This document shows positions 36,100 to 51,200 of a stretch of DNA of 64,000 nucleotides, in pieces. The translations under genes were made by a program, and so were the position numbers. Every line of letters starts with the position of its first letter. Position 1 is the stretch's first letter. Location: NCBI GenBank assembly GCA_023231475.1, contig JALJEE010001258.1:1-64000 (forward strand), written 5' to 3'. A model generated the notes under the pieces. It had not been told where the DNA came from. It did not search any database and worked only from the letters and a program-made list of their open reading frames with translations. This DNA comes from Seison nebaliae. Its lineage: Eukaryota > Rotifera > Pararotatoria > Seisonacea > Seisonidae.

Positions 36100-36981
36100 G
36101 GAGAAATTGGTTTATTAAATCTTCACAATCTAATGAATTGGATGATATGTCTAACTGTTATCTCTCGATCATATCCGTCTTCCCAATAACAATGATAAAT
36201 AAATCAATATGATAACGATTCATTAATAAATAATAAGCTAAACGGATCGGATACATAAATTTTCCTCTCTCTTACATCATCTCAGACATGGGCATCATAC
36301 AAACGATTCTCAGTATCTGCCACACACTTTCCATGTCCCGGAAAGAGGATGTGCAGAAGAAATATTATTCCCCCACCAAAATCAGTTGTCAAATTTAAAT
36401 TCGTTAAAAGAAATTAATCTTCTCAACTTATCTCATTTCTTCCTCTCCTTCCTTATCACAATTCAGATTCTAGAGAAGATTTATGTTGAACAACATCATT
36501 ACCTCATCGAAAAGGACGAAAAAGATCATAAGTAAATTGTTCTCTTTCTTTTCTTCATTATGTGCTCGATTTTTTTTTAGTTTTTTCTATTCTTACGTGA
36601 ATTCTGTTTCGTTTCAATGATTCATTTGTTCCTATGTCTTTTTAGTTCTATCATATCTTCTTTCTCATTTATTATTATTTTAAAATTCTATTCAAAATTT
36701 CTTTCCTCGAAATTTCTTCCAATATTTCTCCTCCATAATTTTACCAATTTTTTTCCAATTTTCTTCATCGAAAACTTTGAAGAATTTTATTCTGATGAAT
36801 AATGAGATGAAGAGGATTGCTTATTATGTAGAGGATAATAAATGCATTCGATTTCTCAAAAAAACATAACTAAACGATCTTATCATCGGACGCGAGAGAA
36901 CGAGAAATGATGAAATTTTCTTTGTGAAATTCAAATTTGCTTTTGTATGAGAATGATTGTTCGATTATTCTCTATATATAT

Positions 36982-37015
<34 letters not shown>

Positions 37016-37937
37016 CCATCTTCATCACCATCTTCTTCTTCTTCTTCCTGAAATGTCAACAATAGGCGATAGGATAGATAGATAGATAGATAGATAGATA
37101 TATCTTCTTTATACGAATCGTTTCAATCCCTATTCGTTTTAATATCTGAAATTTTTCTCAATAAAAAATTGTAAATTTCACTCAATTCAAATTTCTTCTC
37201 TCTCTCTCTCTCTCTCTCTCCATCATCCTGATAATTTATGATCGTTCGCGAAATAAGGAATTGAACAAATATCGGACGACTCATCGGACAAATTCCTCAA
37301 ATTTCTCTTCAACTGACACGTAGTTGGGTGATTAATCGAACGACTGTTTGGAAGTGTGCATTGTTGGTGCAATAATTGGGCCGATGCGATTAATTTAAAT
37401 TTCATTTCAAAGAATTTCTTCTATTTGTTTTGTTTGTTGTCTATCGTCGATTCTGCGCTCATTGAAAGTTTGGGAGATTGGAATTCAATTCGTCCATCTG
37501 AAACTCTATTCTTCTATTCCAATCGCTGCCATCTCATAATTGTATTAGTGAACATCTTCTACTGCGACTACTACTACGACTATTACTACTACTACTACTA
37601 CTACTACTACGAATACATCTACTGCTGCTACTGTTGCTCTTGTGTGTGTGTCTGTGTCTCTCTCGTGTACAAGAGAGTGCTCCCTTCGACTTCCTCCATT
37701 CTCTTATTGATGATGAAATGAGAATTGTCTATTTATTCCTTTCAAAAGCGAAAAATACTGTTCTATTCGAAATTAATTTTTCTCAATTCTAAACACATCG
37801 TTTGAGGAAAAACAGCATATAGGATTCTAACTCAACAATCGATTACTTCTCCCCTGACTGCCCACTCCACAAATATTTATATTTCTTTTTATCTTCTCAT
37901 CTGCCCTCCATATACTTCTCATCTGCCCTCCTCCCAA
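33920..37937. other. Divergent intergenic region between CDC14 and AMPK alpha
   Basis: About 4 kb without recognisable exons apart from the missing CDC14 first exon, which probably lies here on the minus strand. It contains (GT)n at about 36,066-36,098, (ATC)n at about 36,981-37,015, (GATA)n at about 37,075-37,101, (CT)n at about 37,198-37,220 and a (TAC)n tract at about 37,562-37,612. Both the AMPK and CDC14 promoters should be in this interval. Confidence 0.55.
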
Positions 37938-40712
<2,775 letters not shown>

Positions 40713-40794
40713 TCGGACTTTATTTATCTATCTCTCTCTCTCTTCACATATTTATCGTTCATTCAAACCGTTGAATTTCGTTTATCAACTCATC

Positions 40795-40800
40795 AATAAA
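40795..40800 (+). promoter_or_regulatory. Poly(A) signal of AMPK alpha
   Basis: AATAAA lies 82 bases after the TGA stop. Confidence 0.55.
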
Positions 40801-40844
40801 GTTTAGCTGATGGAAATAATTCCATTTATATGGTAAACAATTTT

Positions 40845-41062
40845 TTATTAGAGAAAAAATTTTAAAAAAAATATTATAATTTTTAAAAATTTTTAAAAAA
40901 AATTTTTAATGTTTAAAATTTTTAAAAAAAAATTTTTAATGTTTAAAAATTAAAAAAAAAATTTTTATATTTTTAAAAATTAAAAAAAAAATATTATAAT
41001 TTTTAAAAGTTGAAAAAAAAATATTATAATTTTAAAAAATTGAAAAAAAAATTTTTTATTAA
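40845..41062. repeat. AT-rich tandem repeat between convergent genes
   Basis: A 40-50 base unit (aaaaaaaatattataatttt plus ttaaaaattt variants) recurs about five times. It separates the 3' ends of AMPK alpha and Snapin. Confidence 0.8.
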
Positions 41063-41147
41063 AAAATTTCAATTGGAATTCTCATCACAAATCTCAAAGT
41101 TTACGTATGAGACTATGTCAAATTATGGAATTGGATAATTTTTTTGT

Positions 41148-41572
41148 TCATTTCATTATTTCGTTCATCGAATTCTGTGTTCGTTCCAATCGGAACTAAA
41201 TTGAAAGATGATAATTATTAATATAAGATAGAAAAAATATGTGAATAACATTTACTCCCGCCAATATCGTTTGTGTGTTTAACATTCGTTTGCGGATTCG
41301 CATTAATCGTTTCACTTCCTCATCAATCTTCGGCAATTGGGACATGTTCTCTTCGATCCTATGTATAACTGAAACGATAAGATATTGAAAACGATTTTGA
41401 AAAAAGAAAAAGAAACCATTTGCCAATTGTGTCAATTGGACGTTCAATTGAACTTGCGATTCTCTACACATAAATTGGAGGAGTAGGAGAGAATGAATGA
41501 AAGTAACTGAGCTTGAGCGAAGTTCTTGTCTAATTGTTTGATGACATCGATGGTCGTTCGTCCCAGACTCAT
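41148..41572 (-). CDS. Snapin: Snapin (BLOC-1/BORC subunit)
   Basis: Four small exons (41572-41508, 41463-41417, 41368-41250, 41195-41148) join in frame to 92 residues; introns are 44, 48 and 54 bases. The block QESQVQLNVQLTQLAN, then IDEEVKRLMRIRKRM, NTQTILAGVN and RLERTQNSM aligns with the coiled-coil core of Snapin. Snapin is a helical subunit of the BLOC-1 and BORC complexes, which govern lysosome-related organelle biogenesis and lysosome positioning, and it binds SNAP-25. The protein is shorter than the usual 130-140 residues at both ends, keeping mainly the coiled coil. It lies just downstream of, and on the same strand as, the RAD51-like gene. Confidence 0.85.
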
Positions 41573-41878
41573 ATTTGAAAGAAGAAAAAAAAAACGGTTT
41601 TTTGATGGTGATAATTTTTTTCGTGCAGATCGAAATGAATGGACGGAATTTAAATGGAGAACAACATCAATTTGCTGTTGGGGAGAAAGATGAATGAGAG
41701 AACAATAAATTTATTTATTATTCGTCCAGAATCTGGTTATGTAAATCGAAAAATTTTTGATGAATTCATTTCTTCTAATTGGAAATATCGTCGATTGGTT
41801 TGATCGGAATCGTCTGAGAAATGAAGAGAGAATTTGAAAAAGAAAAATAAGCTCGAGAGAGAAATGAAAGAAAAGAAT
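41573..41878. other. Short spacer between Snapin and the XRCC2-like gene
   Basis: About 300 bases holding the Snapin promoter and the upstream gene's 3' UTR. TTTATT occurs at about 41,709-41,714, a candidate minus-strand poly(A) signal. No other feature was seen. Confidence 0.45.
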
Positions 41879-42514
41879 TTAACTCATCACATAATGGTTT
41901 CCGGTGGTGACGATATATTTCGTTTGAATGAATTGTCGCCAAATTTCTTCTTCACTTCTCATACGAAATGATCGATTACTGGTGATGAGTAGACCGGGAA
42001 CACGATCGAGAACTGAGAGAATTAAACGTAATTTCGTGAAATAAAATTCGACGACATGTTTCCGTTTGAAACTCAATTCGATTCCATTCGGATAATTCAC
42101 ATACTCTTTCCGATGACAATCGTCGTTGGTGAAAGATTGGAGGAGAGTGTCCAATCCGTCCACGATGAGAATTCGTCTCGTTGAATGTTTCATCAATTCG
42201 ATGGGCAACAAATTATCGATAATATCGTCACAATGACCTTCATCACAACATTCCACAATTCGGAGACGATCCATCAATCTCTTCACTTCTGACGCACTTC
42301 CATATTCTCTTAATAACATTTCGTGTAAACGACACACGTCCACTTTACCACAAATCTTTATAAATATCACTATGCATTTCGTCTTTGTTAACAAATGACA
42401 AATGATAGAAATTAGAAGACGATCCTTTCCAATTCCAATCTTGTCAAACAATTCCACCGTTCTTCCTTTACATAATTTCGTGTCACAGATCTCTCGCACT
42501 ACTTCAGATTGCAT
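41879..42514 (-). CDS. XRCC2-like RAD51 paralogue with degenerate Walker A
   Basis: A single-exon frame of 211 residues. The order of elements follows the RecA core as in XRCC2: a beta strand leading to a Walker A-like KIGIGKDRL (about 26-34), a KVDVCRLHEMLL helix, Walker B RILIVDGLDTLL (about 114-125), a helix rich in Leu (FYFTKLRLILSVL), and LLITSNRSF followed by a beta pair near the C-terminus. RAD51 paralogues promote RAD51 filament assembly in homologous recombination. The Walker A lysine is kept, but the leading Gly and following Thr/Ser are both replaced (Asp), so ATP hydrolysis may be lost. RAD51D or a nematode RFS-1-like assignment cannot be excluded. The N-terminal linker domain is absent, as in XRCC2. 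Confidence 0.65.
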   Translation of the reverse strand: MQSEVVREICDTKLCKGRTVELFDKIGIGKDRLLISIICHLLTKTKCIVIFIKICGKVDVCRLHEMLLREYGSASEVKRLMDRLRIVECCDEGHCDDIIDNLLPIELMKHSTRRILIVDGLDTLLQSFTNDDCHRKEYVNYPNGIELSFKRKHVVEFYFTKLRLILSVLDRVPGLLITSNRSFRMRSEEEIWRQFIQTKYIVTTGNHYVMS

Positions 42515-42784
42515 ATCTATCTCTCTCTCTTACTTGATTCTTTATTACAAATGGTATGTGTGTTTGTCGACCTCACACACTTCGATCACTCTCGATCTTT
42601 TATTACAATTGTGCTAAACTTTAAAATATTTCAAAAAATAAGAACTCGGACAATTGTCGTGTATAATTCTTATGAATATGACACACAAGGATAAGATAAA
42701 TACGAATAAGAAGACCAATTCGTTACTCAATGTCAAATTACCACGTTGTTCATAAGTCGAATAAAATTTAGGTAATAAATAGAT

Positions 42785-43020
42785 TAAGAAAATTGAAATT
42801 GAAATTTGAAATTGAAATCCAATTTATTTTTTTTTTGAATAATTAGAAATTGGATTTTTGTTTTCTAAATAAATTGAAATTGAATGAAATCCAATTTTTT
42901 TTTATTGAATAATTAGAAATTGAAATTTTTTTTTTTTGAATAATTAGAAATTGAATTTTTGTTTTTTAAATAAATTAAAATTGAATTTTTGTTTTTTTGA
43001 ATAAATTGAATGAAAATGTA
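42785..43020. repeat. Degenerate tandem repeat, ~45-60 base unit
   Basis: The phrase gaataattagaaattg followed by a T-run and taaattgaaattgaa recurs at least four times with variable T-run length. It lies between the divergent starts of the XRCC2-like gene and the Tctex1 gene. Confidence 0.75.
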
Positions 43021-43130
43021 GAAATATTGTGAAGTAAAAGAGAAAGTGAATTTTCATTTTAATTCTTAATCAGTTTCATTAATTTCATTCCGTCGTTCAT
43101 TTCCAGTTGTCAATTACGTTGAGAGGGAGA

Positions 43131-43865
43131 ATGTTAGGGGGAAAATTGAGTAAAGTAAAAATGAATCCCAAATTGAGCGCGATGAGCATGTTCAGTTCAT
43201 TCACTCGCACACCCAGCACTCTATTCGATTGTTCACTTTTATTCCTTCCCAATCCTTCTCATCATTTCATCAATCAGATTTTGATGTGGAGAAGAAGACA
43301 CGTCCTCCAACACCAATTCAGGTGTTGGAAGCGGAAACTGATCGGAAACGTAGTAAAGAGAAAAAATATTTAGATAATCGAAAAGACATCGACGAATATT
43401 CGAGTAATCGAGGTCGACTCGATCAATTGCTAAGTCGATTACCACTTGGATTAGATCGATATTTTTTTGATACGAACGTCAGTTATTTAGCGAATATTCC
43501 TAAAGTAAAGGAGGTGCCAAGTGAGACTGTCGATGAACTTCATCGACATTTAAGACGAACTTTCGAGGATATTTTTAGAGGTTCAATTCTTATTATCATC
43601 TTATCGATGATTCGATTTCGTTTTAGGAAAGTCTTATAATTTCGATACTACACCAATACAATTGAAATCAGCCACTAATCGACTACGAGAGATCGTCAAC
43701 AGACATTTCACACGAAAATTCGTTGTGATGACATCGGCCGGTCCCAAATTGATGATGCTGACTCATGGCTTACGTTGTCTCTGGGATACGAGTACGGATC
43801 TCGTTCTCGAACTGAAGTACGAGAATCAGAACTTATGGGTAAGAGTTGCTATCATTCTATTATGA
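43131..43865 (+). CDS. Tctex1-domain (dynein light chain Tctex-type) protein
   Basis: Three exons (43131-43230, 43278-43580, 43627-43865) join to 213 residues. The last about 100 residues match the Tctex1 fold: SATNRLREIVNRHF, then KFVVMTSAGPK, then LRCLWDTSTDLVLELKYENQ, equivalent to the W-D..tDg..v.yeN segment of DYNLT proteins. The first half is a charged extension rich in Lys/Glu/Asp, so it is a Tctex1-domain-containing protein (DYNLT2B/4/5-like), not the short core light chain. Known relatives bind dynein intermediate chains, cilia or cargo. The end is uncertain: a strong GTAAGA donor follows LW at 43,838, so another short exon could replace the final eight residues. The true start may also be in an exon ending before 43,106. 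Confidence 0.75.
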
Positions 43866-44421
43866 CAATTAATTAATTAATTAATTTAATTTCAATAATT
43901 TCTATTAAAAAAAAGTCAGAATGACCATCTGAAACACTTTAAGTACTGAAACTGTAAATTTTGGGTCGAAATAAATTTATAATTTTTCTTCTAAAAATCC
44001 CTTTATAGAAATGATTAAATCAATTTTTCATAATCATCTAAAACGAAATTATCCATCTTAATCATTCCTTACTTTCATTGATATCGATCAATTTTTTTCA
44101 AATCTCATAATTTCAATTATTTTCATGATTTTGAAAGGAGAAAAATTGATAATCAGAAAAACAGTCTCACAACAAGTTGTTCGATTAGGCCAACATTTGA
44201 AATTGGTGACAATGCGTAAATGATGAATTAGACGTATATAATACTTCATTGTTATATAATGTTAAGTAAGGATATATTTTCATTCGAATTCATCGAGTAA
44301 TTTCAGTGCGGAGGAGAGTTCATGAGAAAAAATTAATTTAAATGATAAATTTCTTTTTTTGTCAATTTAATCTCTTCAAAGATATTTCCATCCACTTTTA
44401 ATATTGGTTCGATATATAAAG
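43866..44421. other. Spacer between the Tctex1 gene and Spinster
   Basis: About 550 bases of AT-rich DNA with cgaaataaattt near 43,968, a candidate poly(A) signal for the Tctex1 gene. It should contain the Spinster promoter. No other feature was recognised. Confidence 0.45.
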
Positions 44422-46432
44422 ATGGAAACGAAAACGGACGACGAACCAATTGGGACGACGTCGAATATCATCAACGAGAATAATTTGGGTAGAACAAACG
44501 ACAGTTTCGAGAACGAGGAAAATCATTCGATCGATGACGGAGATCATGTCATATTCAACGATAACAATAACAACAATAATGAGAGGGATGAAGAACGACA
44601 TAAGTTAATGAAAAAATATACGACGGTGGGTGTGATGGTATTGATAAACACGTTGAATTATATGGACCGATTTACGGTCGCTTCGGTTTTGGATAAAATT
44701 CAAAAATTTTACCAAATTTCAGATTCATCCGCTGGATTATTGCAAACGGTTTTCATCATCTCCTACATGTTACTCGCACCAGTTTTCGGATATTTGGGCG
44801 ATCGAGTCAATCGGAAGATTCTCATATTGGCTGGTATCACTTTCTGGTCATTGACCACTTTATTGGGATCGTTTGTACCGGCCGACAATTTCGGAGTTTT
44901 CGTTTTCTTACGAGCACTAGTGGGAACGGGAGAAGCGTCTTATTCGACGATGGCACCACCAATTATTGGTGATTTATTCAAAGGCAGACAACGATCGTTA
45001 ATGTTGTCAATTTTTTATTTGGCCACTCCACTCGGTAGTGGTTTGGGCTTCATTATCGGTTCGAATGTGGCTGATATTTTTGGTGATTGGCGATGGAGTT
45101 TACGAGTCACCCCAGCTATCGCCGTCATTTGTATCGTATTATTAGCGGTTTTAGTGGAAGATCCGAAAAGAGGTGACGCTGATGTCGGTGTCAATATGGT
45201 ATCTCATTCGACATTTAAAGAAGATTTGATGGATCTGTTGACAAATCGTTCGTATATCGGAACGACTTTCGGTTTTACATCTGTCGCGTTTGTAGTGGGC
45301 ACTTTGGTATGGTGGTCACCAAATATGATCAGTTACGGATTAAAAGCTCATTTAAAGAGTGGAGATCGAGTATCTTTATATTTCGGATTGATAACTATTT
45401 TGGGAGGAGTAATCGGTGTAGTGAGTGGTTCGAATATCGCTAATTGGTTGAAGGAACGAAGATGGCCTGAAGGAGATCCATTTGTATGTGCTTGTGGCAG
45501 TCTGTTATGTATCCCCTTCCTAATCATTGCCATTACTCAGACATTCAATATCAATTTCTTCATTTGGTTTTCCATCTTCCTTACCATCACTTTACTCTCT
45601 CTCAATTGGGCACTTGTCTCTGACATCACTCTCTATACCGTCGTCCCGACGAAGAGATCGACGGCGAATGCACTCCAAATTCTCACCTCACATTTATTGG
45701 GTGATGCCGGCTCTCCTTACTTCATCGGCTTAGTTCAACTTAAAATTTAAATTATTATTTTAATTATTATTATTATTTTAAAATTTAGATATCTGATTCC
45801 ATCCGTCATCGACATGAAGACTCATATTTCTATCATTGGTATTCGTTGTCTTTAGCACATTACATCTGCTTCTTCGTGTGCATTATAGGTGGAGCATCAT
45901 TCTTGTTCACGGCACTCAATGTGGAAGGAGATCGAAAACGCGCTACCGCACTTATGCAAGGTTCAAATTTCCATTAATTATCTTCCTTCCTCACCATCAT
46001 TCTCCAATTATTCACCATCATATCTTCTCCTCGTATGTGCGTGTGTAGAGGAGTCTCATCGTAGTCAAATTAACGAATTTGAGACTTATGAATCGGATGC
46101 TGTAAAAAAGCTGCGTAGTCTTTCTCAGGTATAGAATATAAACAAAACTTTTTTAATAAACAAATTTTTTCTTTTCATTTCAAATAACAAATTAACCAAC
46201 TCTAACCCCAAATAGAATTAATCGACTAATTTAAATGTATAATTTAAAAGAATTTATTTAAAAAATTTATTATTTTTAAATTAATTTTTTCCGTTTTCAA
46301 AAAGCATGTGCTGGAGAAAATACGATAAGGAATCCGACGTTCAACAAAGAGAATAATTTGGGAAAAATCAATTCGAACGACGATGACAATGAAGGAGATG
46401 AAGATGATATCGATATCTCAACGAACGCGTAG
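44422..46432 (+). CDS. spin: Spinster / SPNS-type MFS lysosomal lipid transporter
   Basis: Exons 44422-45732, 45789-45960, 46049-46117 and 46305-46432 give 559 residues. After an acidic, Asn-rich N-terminus, transmembrane segment 1 carries INTLNYMDRFTVASVL, the spinster signature. GYLGDRVNRK is the MFS loop 2-3 motif, and VGTGEASYSTMAPPIIGDLF is highly characteristic of spinster proteins. About twelve membrane segments are visible, the last ones spanning exons 1-2 (GGASFLFTALNVEGDRKRA). Relatives sit in lysosomes and export lysophospholipids or sphingosine-1-phosphate with H+. The third junction is uncertain: the canonical-looking CAG|GTATAG donor at 46,129 breaks the frame, whereas CGTA|GTCTTT at 46,118 keeps it and leads to an acidic tail with typical codon use. 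Confidence 0.93.
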
Positions 46433-47302
46433 AGAATTAAACTTTATTTCTGTTTCATTTCTCGAAAATCCAAGTCGTTATTCCGATGATTGATATGATA
46501 TCGAACATTCCTTCTATTTATTACCATAATCTATTCAGCAGTTTCCCTTCTGTTTGACAGATGAAAAAGAGAATTCTGCCAATTCTATTTATTTTATTTT
46601 ATTTTATTTCTCCTCATTCATCGTCTCATTTGAACGAATGAATGGATTTATTCACTTTTTTTTATTGAAATGAAAAAGAAAATTTTTTTGTATAAAATAA
46701 AAACTCGATTGAACATTATTTCATCAGCGACTAGTGAGACAGTGTAACTAGACAAGTGACACACATTAAGAGAGACCACATGATCAGCCTCTCAACCATG
46801 GAAACGTTGCATAAAATTCAAGAACGTTCTATTCATTCAAAAATTCATTAGTTGAAAAAGATATTGGGGAAGAATAAAATAGAGAGAGAGAGAAATGAAA
46901 TGTGTCTGCCCTTAAAACTCAATTTATTTTACATGTCCATAATCGGATTGATACGAATGTCAAATTGATTAATTTCTCTCAAGTTTCTTTCTGAAAAAGA
47001 AACGAACATTTTTTACATGAACTTTCTTCGTCCGTGTGAAATTTTAAAATTTGTTTTCAATCATCCTCAAACAGACGTAGTTGTGAGTATGGAAATTGAT
47101 CAACATAAAGTAGCTCATAGTAATCAAATGAAAGTTTCCTTTCCACTAGACACTGGAGTGGGGAGAGGGGGGAGGTAGAGATACATATGGTTATTTTTGG
47201 AATACATATTTTCTCGAGAAGACCAGATGTATTCGTTTTGAATGGAAAGTTGCGTTACGTTTGGAAGGAAGAAATGTTTAATTCTAAATAATAATGTTCA
47301 AT

Positions 47303-47336
<34 letters not shown>

Positions 47337-48216
47337 GAAAAACAATATGATATTTCTGATGATACTAAATAACATGAATAATTCTTCTACCCTCAACAAC
47401 CTCCCAATCAGAGGAGAGAGGAGAAGAAATTTATTTATATATTTAATCAGTAAATTTTCATAATTAAACAAAATAGAATTGAAGGACTTTCATTGTCTAA
47501 TAGTTCATCATGCTCATTATCATCGTGTCTTATGGTATTGGAGGGGAAAAAACCTCCGTTTAATCGAGACGAATAGAACTATTAGAGAATTGAGTAGAGA
47601 ATTGAGGTTTCCACATTCATCCACTTCCTCTCCTCAATTCTTCCGATATTTCCAAATGTCTCTCAACAATTTCTCCTTTTGAAATTCTTTCAAAATTTCA
47701 AATTCCAATTTATGTACTACCCTTATGTTTTACTAGTTTTATTCCAATTTTCTTTTTAAAAACTAGTTCATCGTTTGGTCATGTGTGTTGTGTGTCGTTT
47801 CAGCCGTCATGAATTCTCACGACGAAATCGATAATTTGTATAATTCTATTTGTTCCTTTACGTTTCCTTCTCACATGAATAACCTCGTCAAATGTTCTTC
47901 TACAAAATTCTACAACAACAATAATAATAACAATAATAATAACAATAATAATAATAATAATAACGTTTTATCAATTAAATTTGAATTAAATATTTTTCAT
48001 TCCAATTGAATGATACCCAATGGACAAATGAATTGATCCGATTCCATTCTAAATTGTTGACTTGTCAAATTGAATAAATCTTGTTTAGCCTAATAATATA
48101 TTTAATTATTTCCGGTTTGTTTCCGTTCGTTCAGATCTGTCTGAAAAAGAGTGATCATTTGAATTGCATGAGCAGAAATCAGAGAACGTTCGTCATTAAA
48201 TTCTCTTTGGATTTGG
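46433..48216. other. Spacer upstream of the IP3 receptor
   Basis: About 1.8 kb. AATAAA at 46,696-46,701 may end the Spinster mRNA. A (GAT)n tract lies at about 47,303-47,334 and an (AAC/AAT)n tract at about 47,917-47,964, the latter in a short frame starting at 47,809 that is not called a gene. The IP3 receptor promoter and 5' UTR are probably here; tttcag acceptors at 47,803 and 48,134 could bound 5' UTR exons. Confidence 0.5.
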
Positions 48217-51200
48217 ATGTCATACACTTCGAACGACAATGGCTTCCTCCACATCGGAGACATCATCACTCTCTATGGTAATGCTGACCATTCTGGTTAC
48301 ATTTATACGATGGGGTTTCTTTCTCTTTCGTTTGTTTTCTCCTCAAATTTATTTTCATAGTATTATTGATGATCGAATGTTCATCAGGAAGAATGATGAT
48401 GTGGGAAATGAAGAGGATTTGTCCTCCGATCGTTTCAGAGGTTTCCATCCAAATTTCCATTTAATTCAAATTTCGTCATGAAATGAATCATTTACAGATT
48501 GTTTATTCCGCATTTGTAATTGTTACAAGTATAATGCACAAAAGCAATATTGGCATGCATTGCAACAACGGAAGGAAGCATGTCAATATCGACCTCATTT
48601 AGAAATGCCGATGGACGACTGGTCGCATCGTACGCACAAATACACCGATCGATTCATTCGGAAATTGAAGGTTTGTTACACCATTTTATGATTGTGGAGA
48701 ATTGTCCAATTAACATATCATTCTCGTATTTGAGAGCGAGTACGAAAAATAAATTATTAAAAAAAACGAGTTTGTCTCGTTGAAATTGAAAATAGAAGAA
48801 AAAAAATAATGAAAAAGATTTTTGAAATTTGAGGGAAATAATTTCAAATCCAAATGGATTTCGATGAAAATTTTCGCTTTTTTCCCATTTTTTCACTTCG
48901 ATTTTACGACGACTATAAATTGAGCGTTGTATTAGGCTTTCTTTGCATTTCATTAATCCATTCATTTTATTCGACATTCATTAGTTCCGTTATTCCATTT
49001 CATTCATCATGTCCCTCAATTTCAATGTGATCGAATCTACTCCGGACTATATGAACAATGAATCGTCTTCTTCTACTTTTACCGCCACACCCAACCAATT
49101 GTCGATGTCTCCTATTTTTGACGTGAACGATGAATTTCGTTGTCTTACTCGTAGCTCGAACAAATGTGGTACTTCTATTCAATCTAGTCTCACGACTAAT
49201 GGTAAAATTCATTTGAATTCCAATTCGAATATTCTCAAAAGTGGTTATGTCGAACAACAGAATAACAATCATTCCGTTTTCAATTTCGATATGTCAATTA
49301 CCAACTCCAAGTCATCGATTGAAAGTAAGATTTCTGATCTCTATCTGACATCATTGACGGATAAGTCGGATTTAAGTAACGACTCTCACACCACGAAAAA
49401 CCATCACATCATTGGAGCGTATGATCAATCGCCCGATAGCGAACCAGAATTTAAATTAGCCGATTTAAATGACGACACTTCATTAATTGAAGTATGCAGT
49501 CAGAATAAATTCCCAGTTCGTTTTGAACTTCTCACGACCTTCTAATTCTTCTCCGTCTTCTAGGGATGTTTAGAGAGCGACCAACCTTTCCGACTCGCAC
49601 ACCGACAGACACAAATGTCCTGCGAAAGTTTTACCGTTTGTTCTCCCCCGGCTAACCAGGTAACCATCGAATCCACCAACCAAATGAACCGGGTTGGTGA
49701 TGAAGTGAGTTTGAAGGAATTTGAAACGAATCATTCCTTCAACTCCGTCACCGAGTTCTATGGTTCGCCGCAGACTTGTGTTCTACCCTCATCATTTCCA
49801 TCGTCGTCCGGTGATAGTGAATTCATTAAAGATAAGAACTTATCCAATTCTAAAGAGTGTCAGGCCATTCTCTCATTGAAAAGGGACATGGATCAACTCT
49901 CCGATTCATCCGACAACGAATCGATTTCAGGGAAAACTGGCGCCGTTTACGTACTCGAAGTTTGTGGTACTCTCCCCGTCCTTTGCGATTTATTACGAGA
50001 TCGTCGAATCCATTTTACTGCGGATAGATGTCATGATAATGTGAGACGAGTCATCGCTACTCCTCAATTCAAGACGATATCGACACAGACATCAGATTGA
50101 TATGATTCTCGATCATTATTGAACGAAATTGATGAATGAAATTAAATAATAATAATAATAATAATTAAATTTAAATAATTCGATTTTTAATGAATTTTTC
50201 CATTTTTATTAAATTTTTCGATGGATTCGATTCGAACATTTTCTTTTTCTATTTAATTTCTTTTTTACCTAAGAAATATTAAATGATATTAGTTCGTATA
50301 ATTGTAGATGAGAAATTTAATAATTTTGTGCTCGAAGAAATTTCAATGAAATTTCCAATGTTTCCCGGATGAATATTAATAAGAGGATTATCTCCTCTTT
50401 CCACGAGTGCTTCCTCATCAACACCGATTACATGAAACACCATCTCTTAAGAACACCATCGGAAGATGGTAGTAAGAAGGAATTCGAATAAAATTAATCA
50501 ATAAAAATACATTAGCATCAGCCCTCGAACACTATTACATGTGACATAATTTCCCGTCGAATTATTTATGTTTTATGTCACTTATTTTTAGAAGGAGGGA
50601 GAGCACGCTTCCTGGGAGAATTCGTAGTCGGAAAAGTATGTTATAGAATTATAATTCTTTCGTGTCATTAATCGGAGTGTAAGAAGAAATATGTTCGAAC
50701 TGTGAACTTGTTTTCAATTACAACAAATAAAAATCAATATTCGACTTTCCTCCCCTCATTCCCACCACTTCTCAACGACTCTGCACAATTTTCCCGCTCA
50801 ACATTTCTCTGTAGTTATCCTCAGCTGAATTGATGACAACTTCACACCAATCAACTCTACTTCAAACTTCATTTCCTTCCTTCATATAAATACCTGAACA
50901 TCTCCCACTTTCTCCTCCACATTCCCCCTTAATTTTCCATTCGTTCACAACTCGTTACCGTCTGTGATGGTTCGAATGATCTGTTGGGGGAAATCATTTC
51001 GAATTTTCCAGAATTTTTTTTTGAAAAATTCATAAATAATGTTGGAGAAAATGAAATTTTTGATTGATGAATATCAAAATTATTGACTGATTGTGGTAGA
51101 TCGATGGTGATGATAATGATATTAATTAGGATTATAAATATTTCATGATTTATCTCACATCAGTGTCGTGAGAATGAAGATGTTGAAGAGAAGTTGTTTT

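Noticed and set aside
36981-37101. Clustered direct repeats considered as a CRISPR-like or regulatory array
   Set aside because: They are plain (ATC)n, (CTT)n and (GATA)n microsatellites with no unique spacers, in a eukaryotic genome.
47809-48277. A coding exon starting at 47,809 (poly-Asn) spliced in frame to 48,135-48,277 and onward to 50,100, giving a 539-residue protein
   Set aside because: The phases worked, but the middle exon reads the IP3 receptor start in the wrong frame. The alternative frame (ATG at 48,217, FLHIGD) matches the family and explains exons 2-5 better. The poly-Asn frame is left as probable non-coding or 5' UTR.
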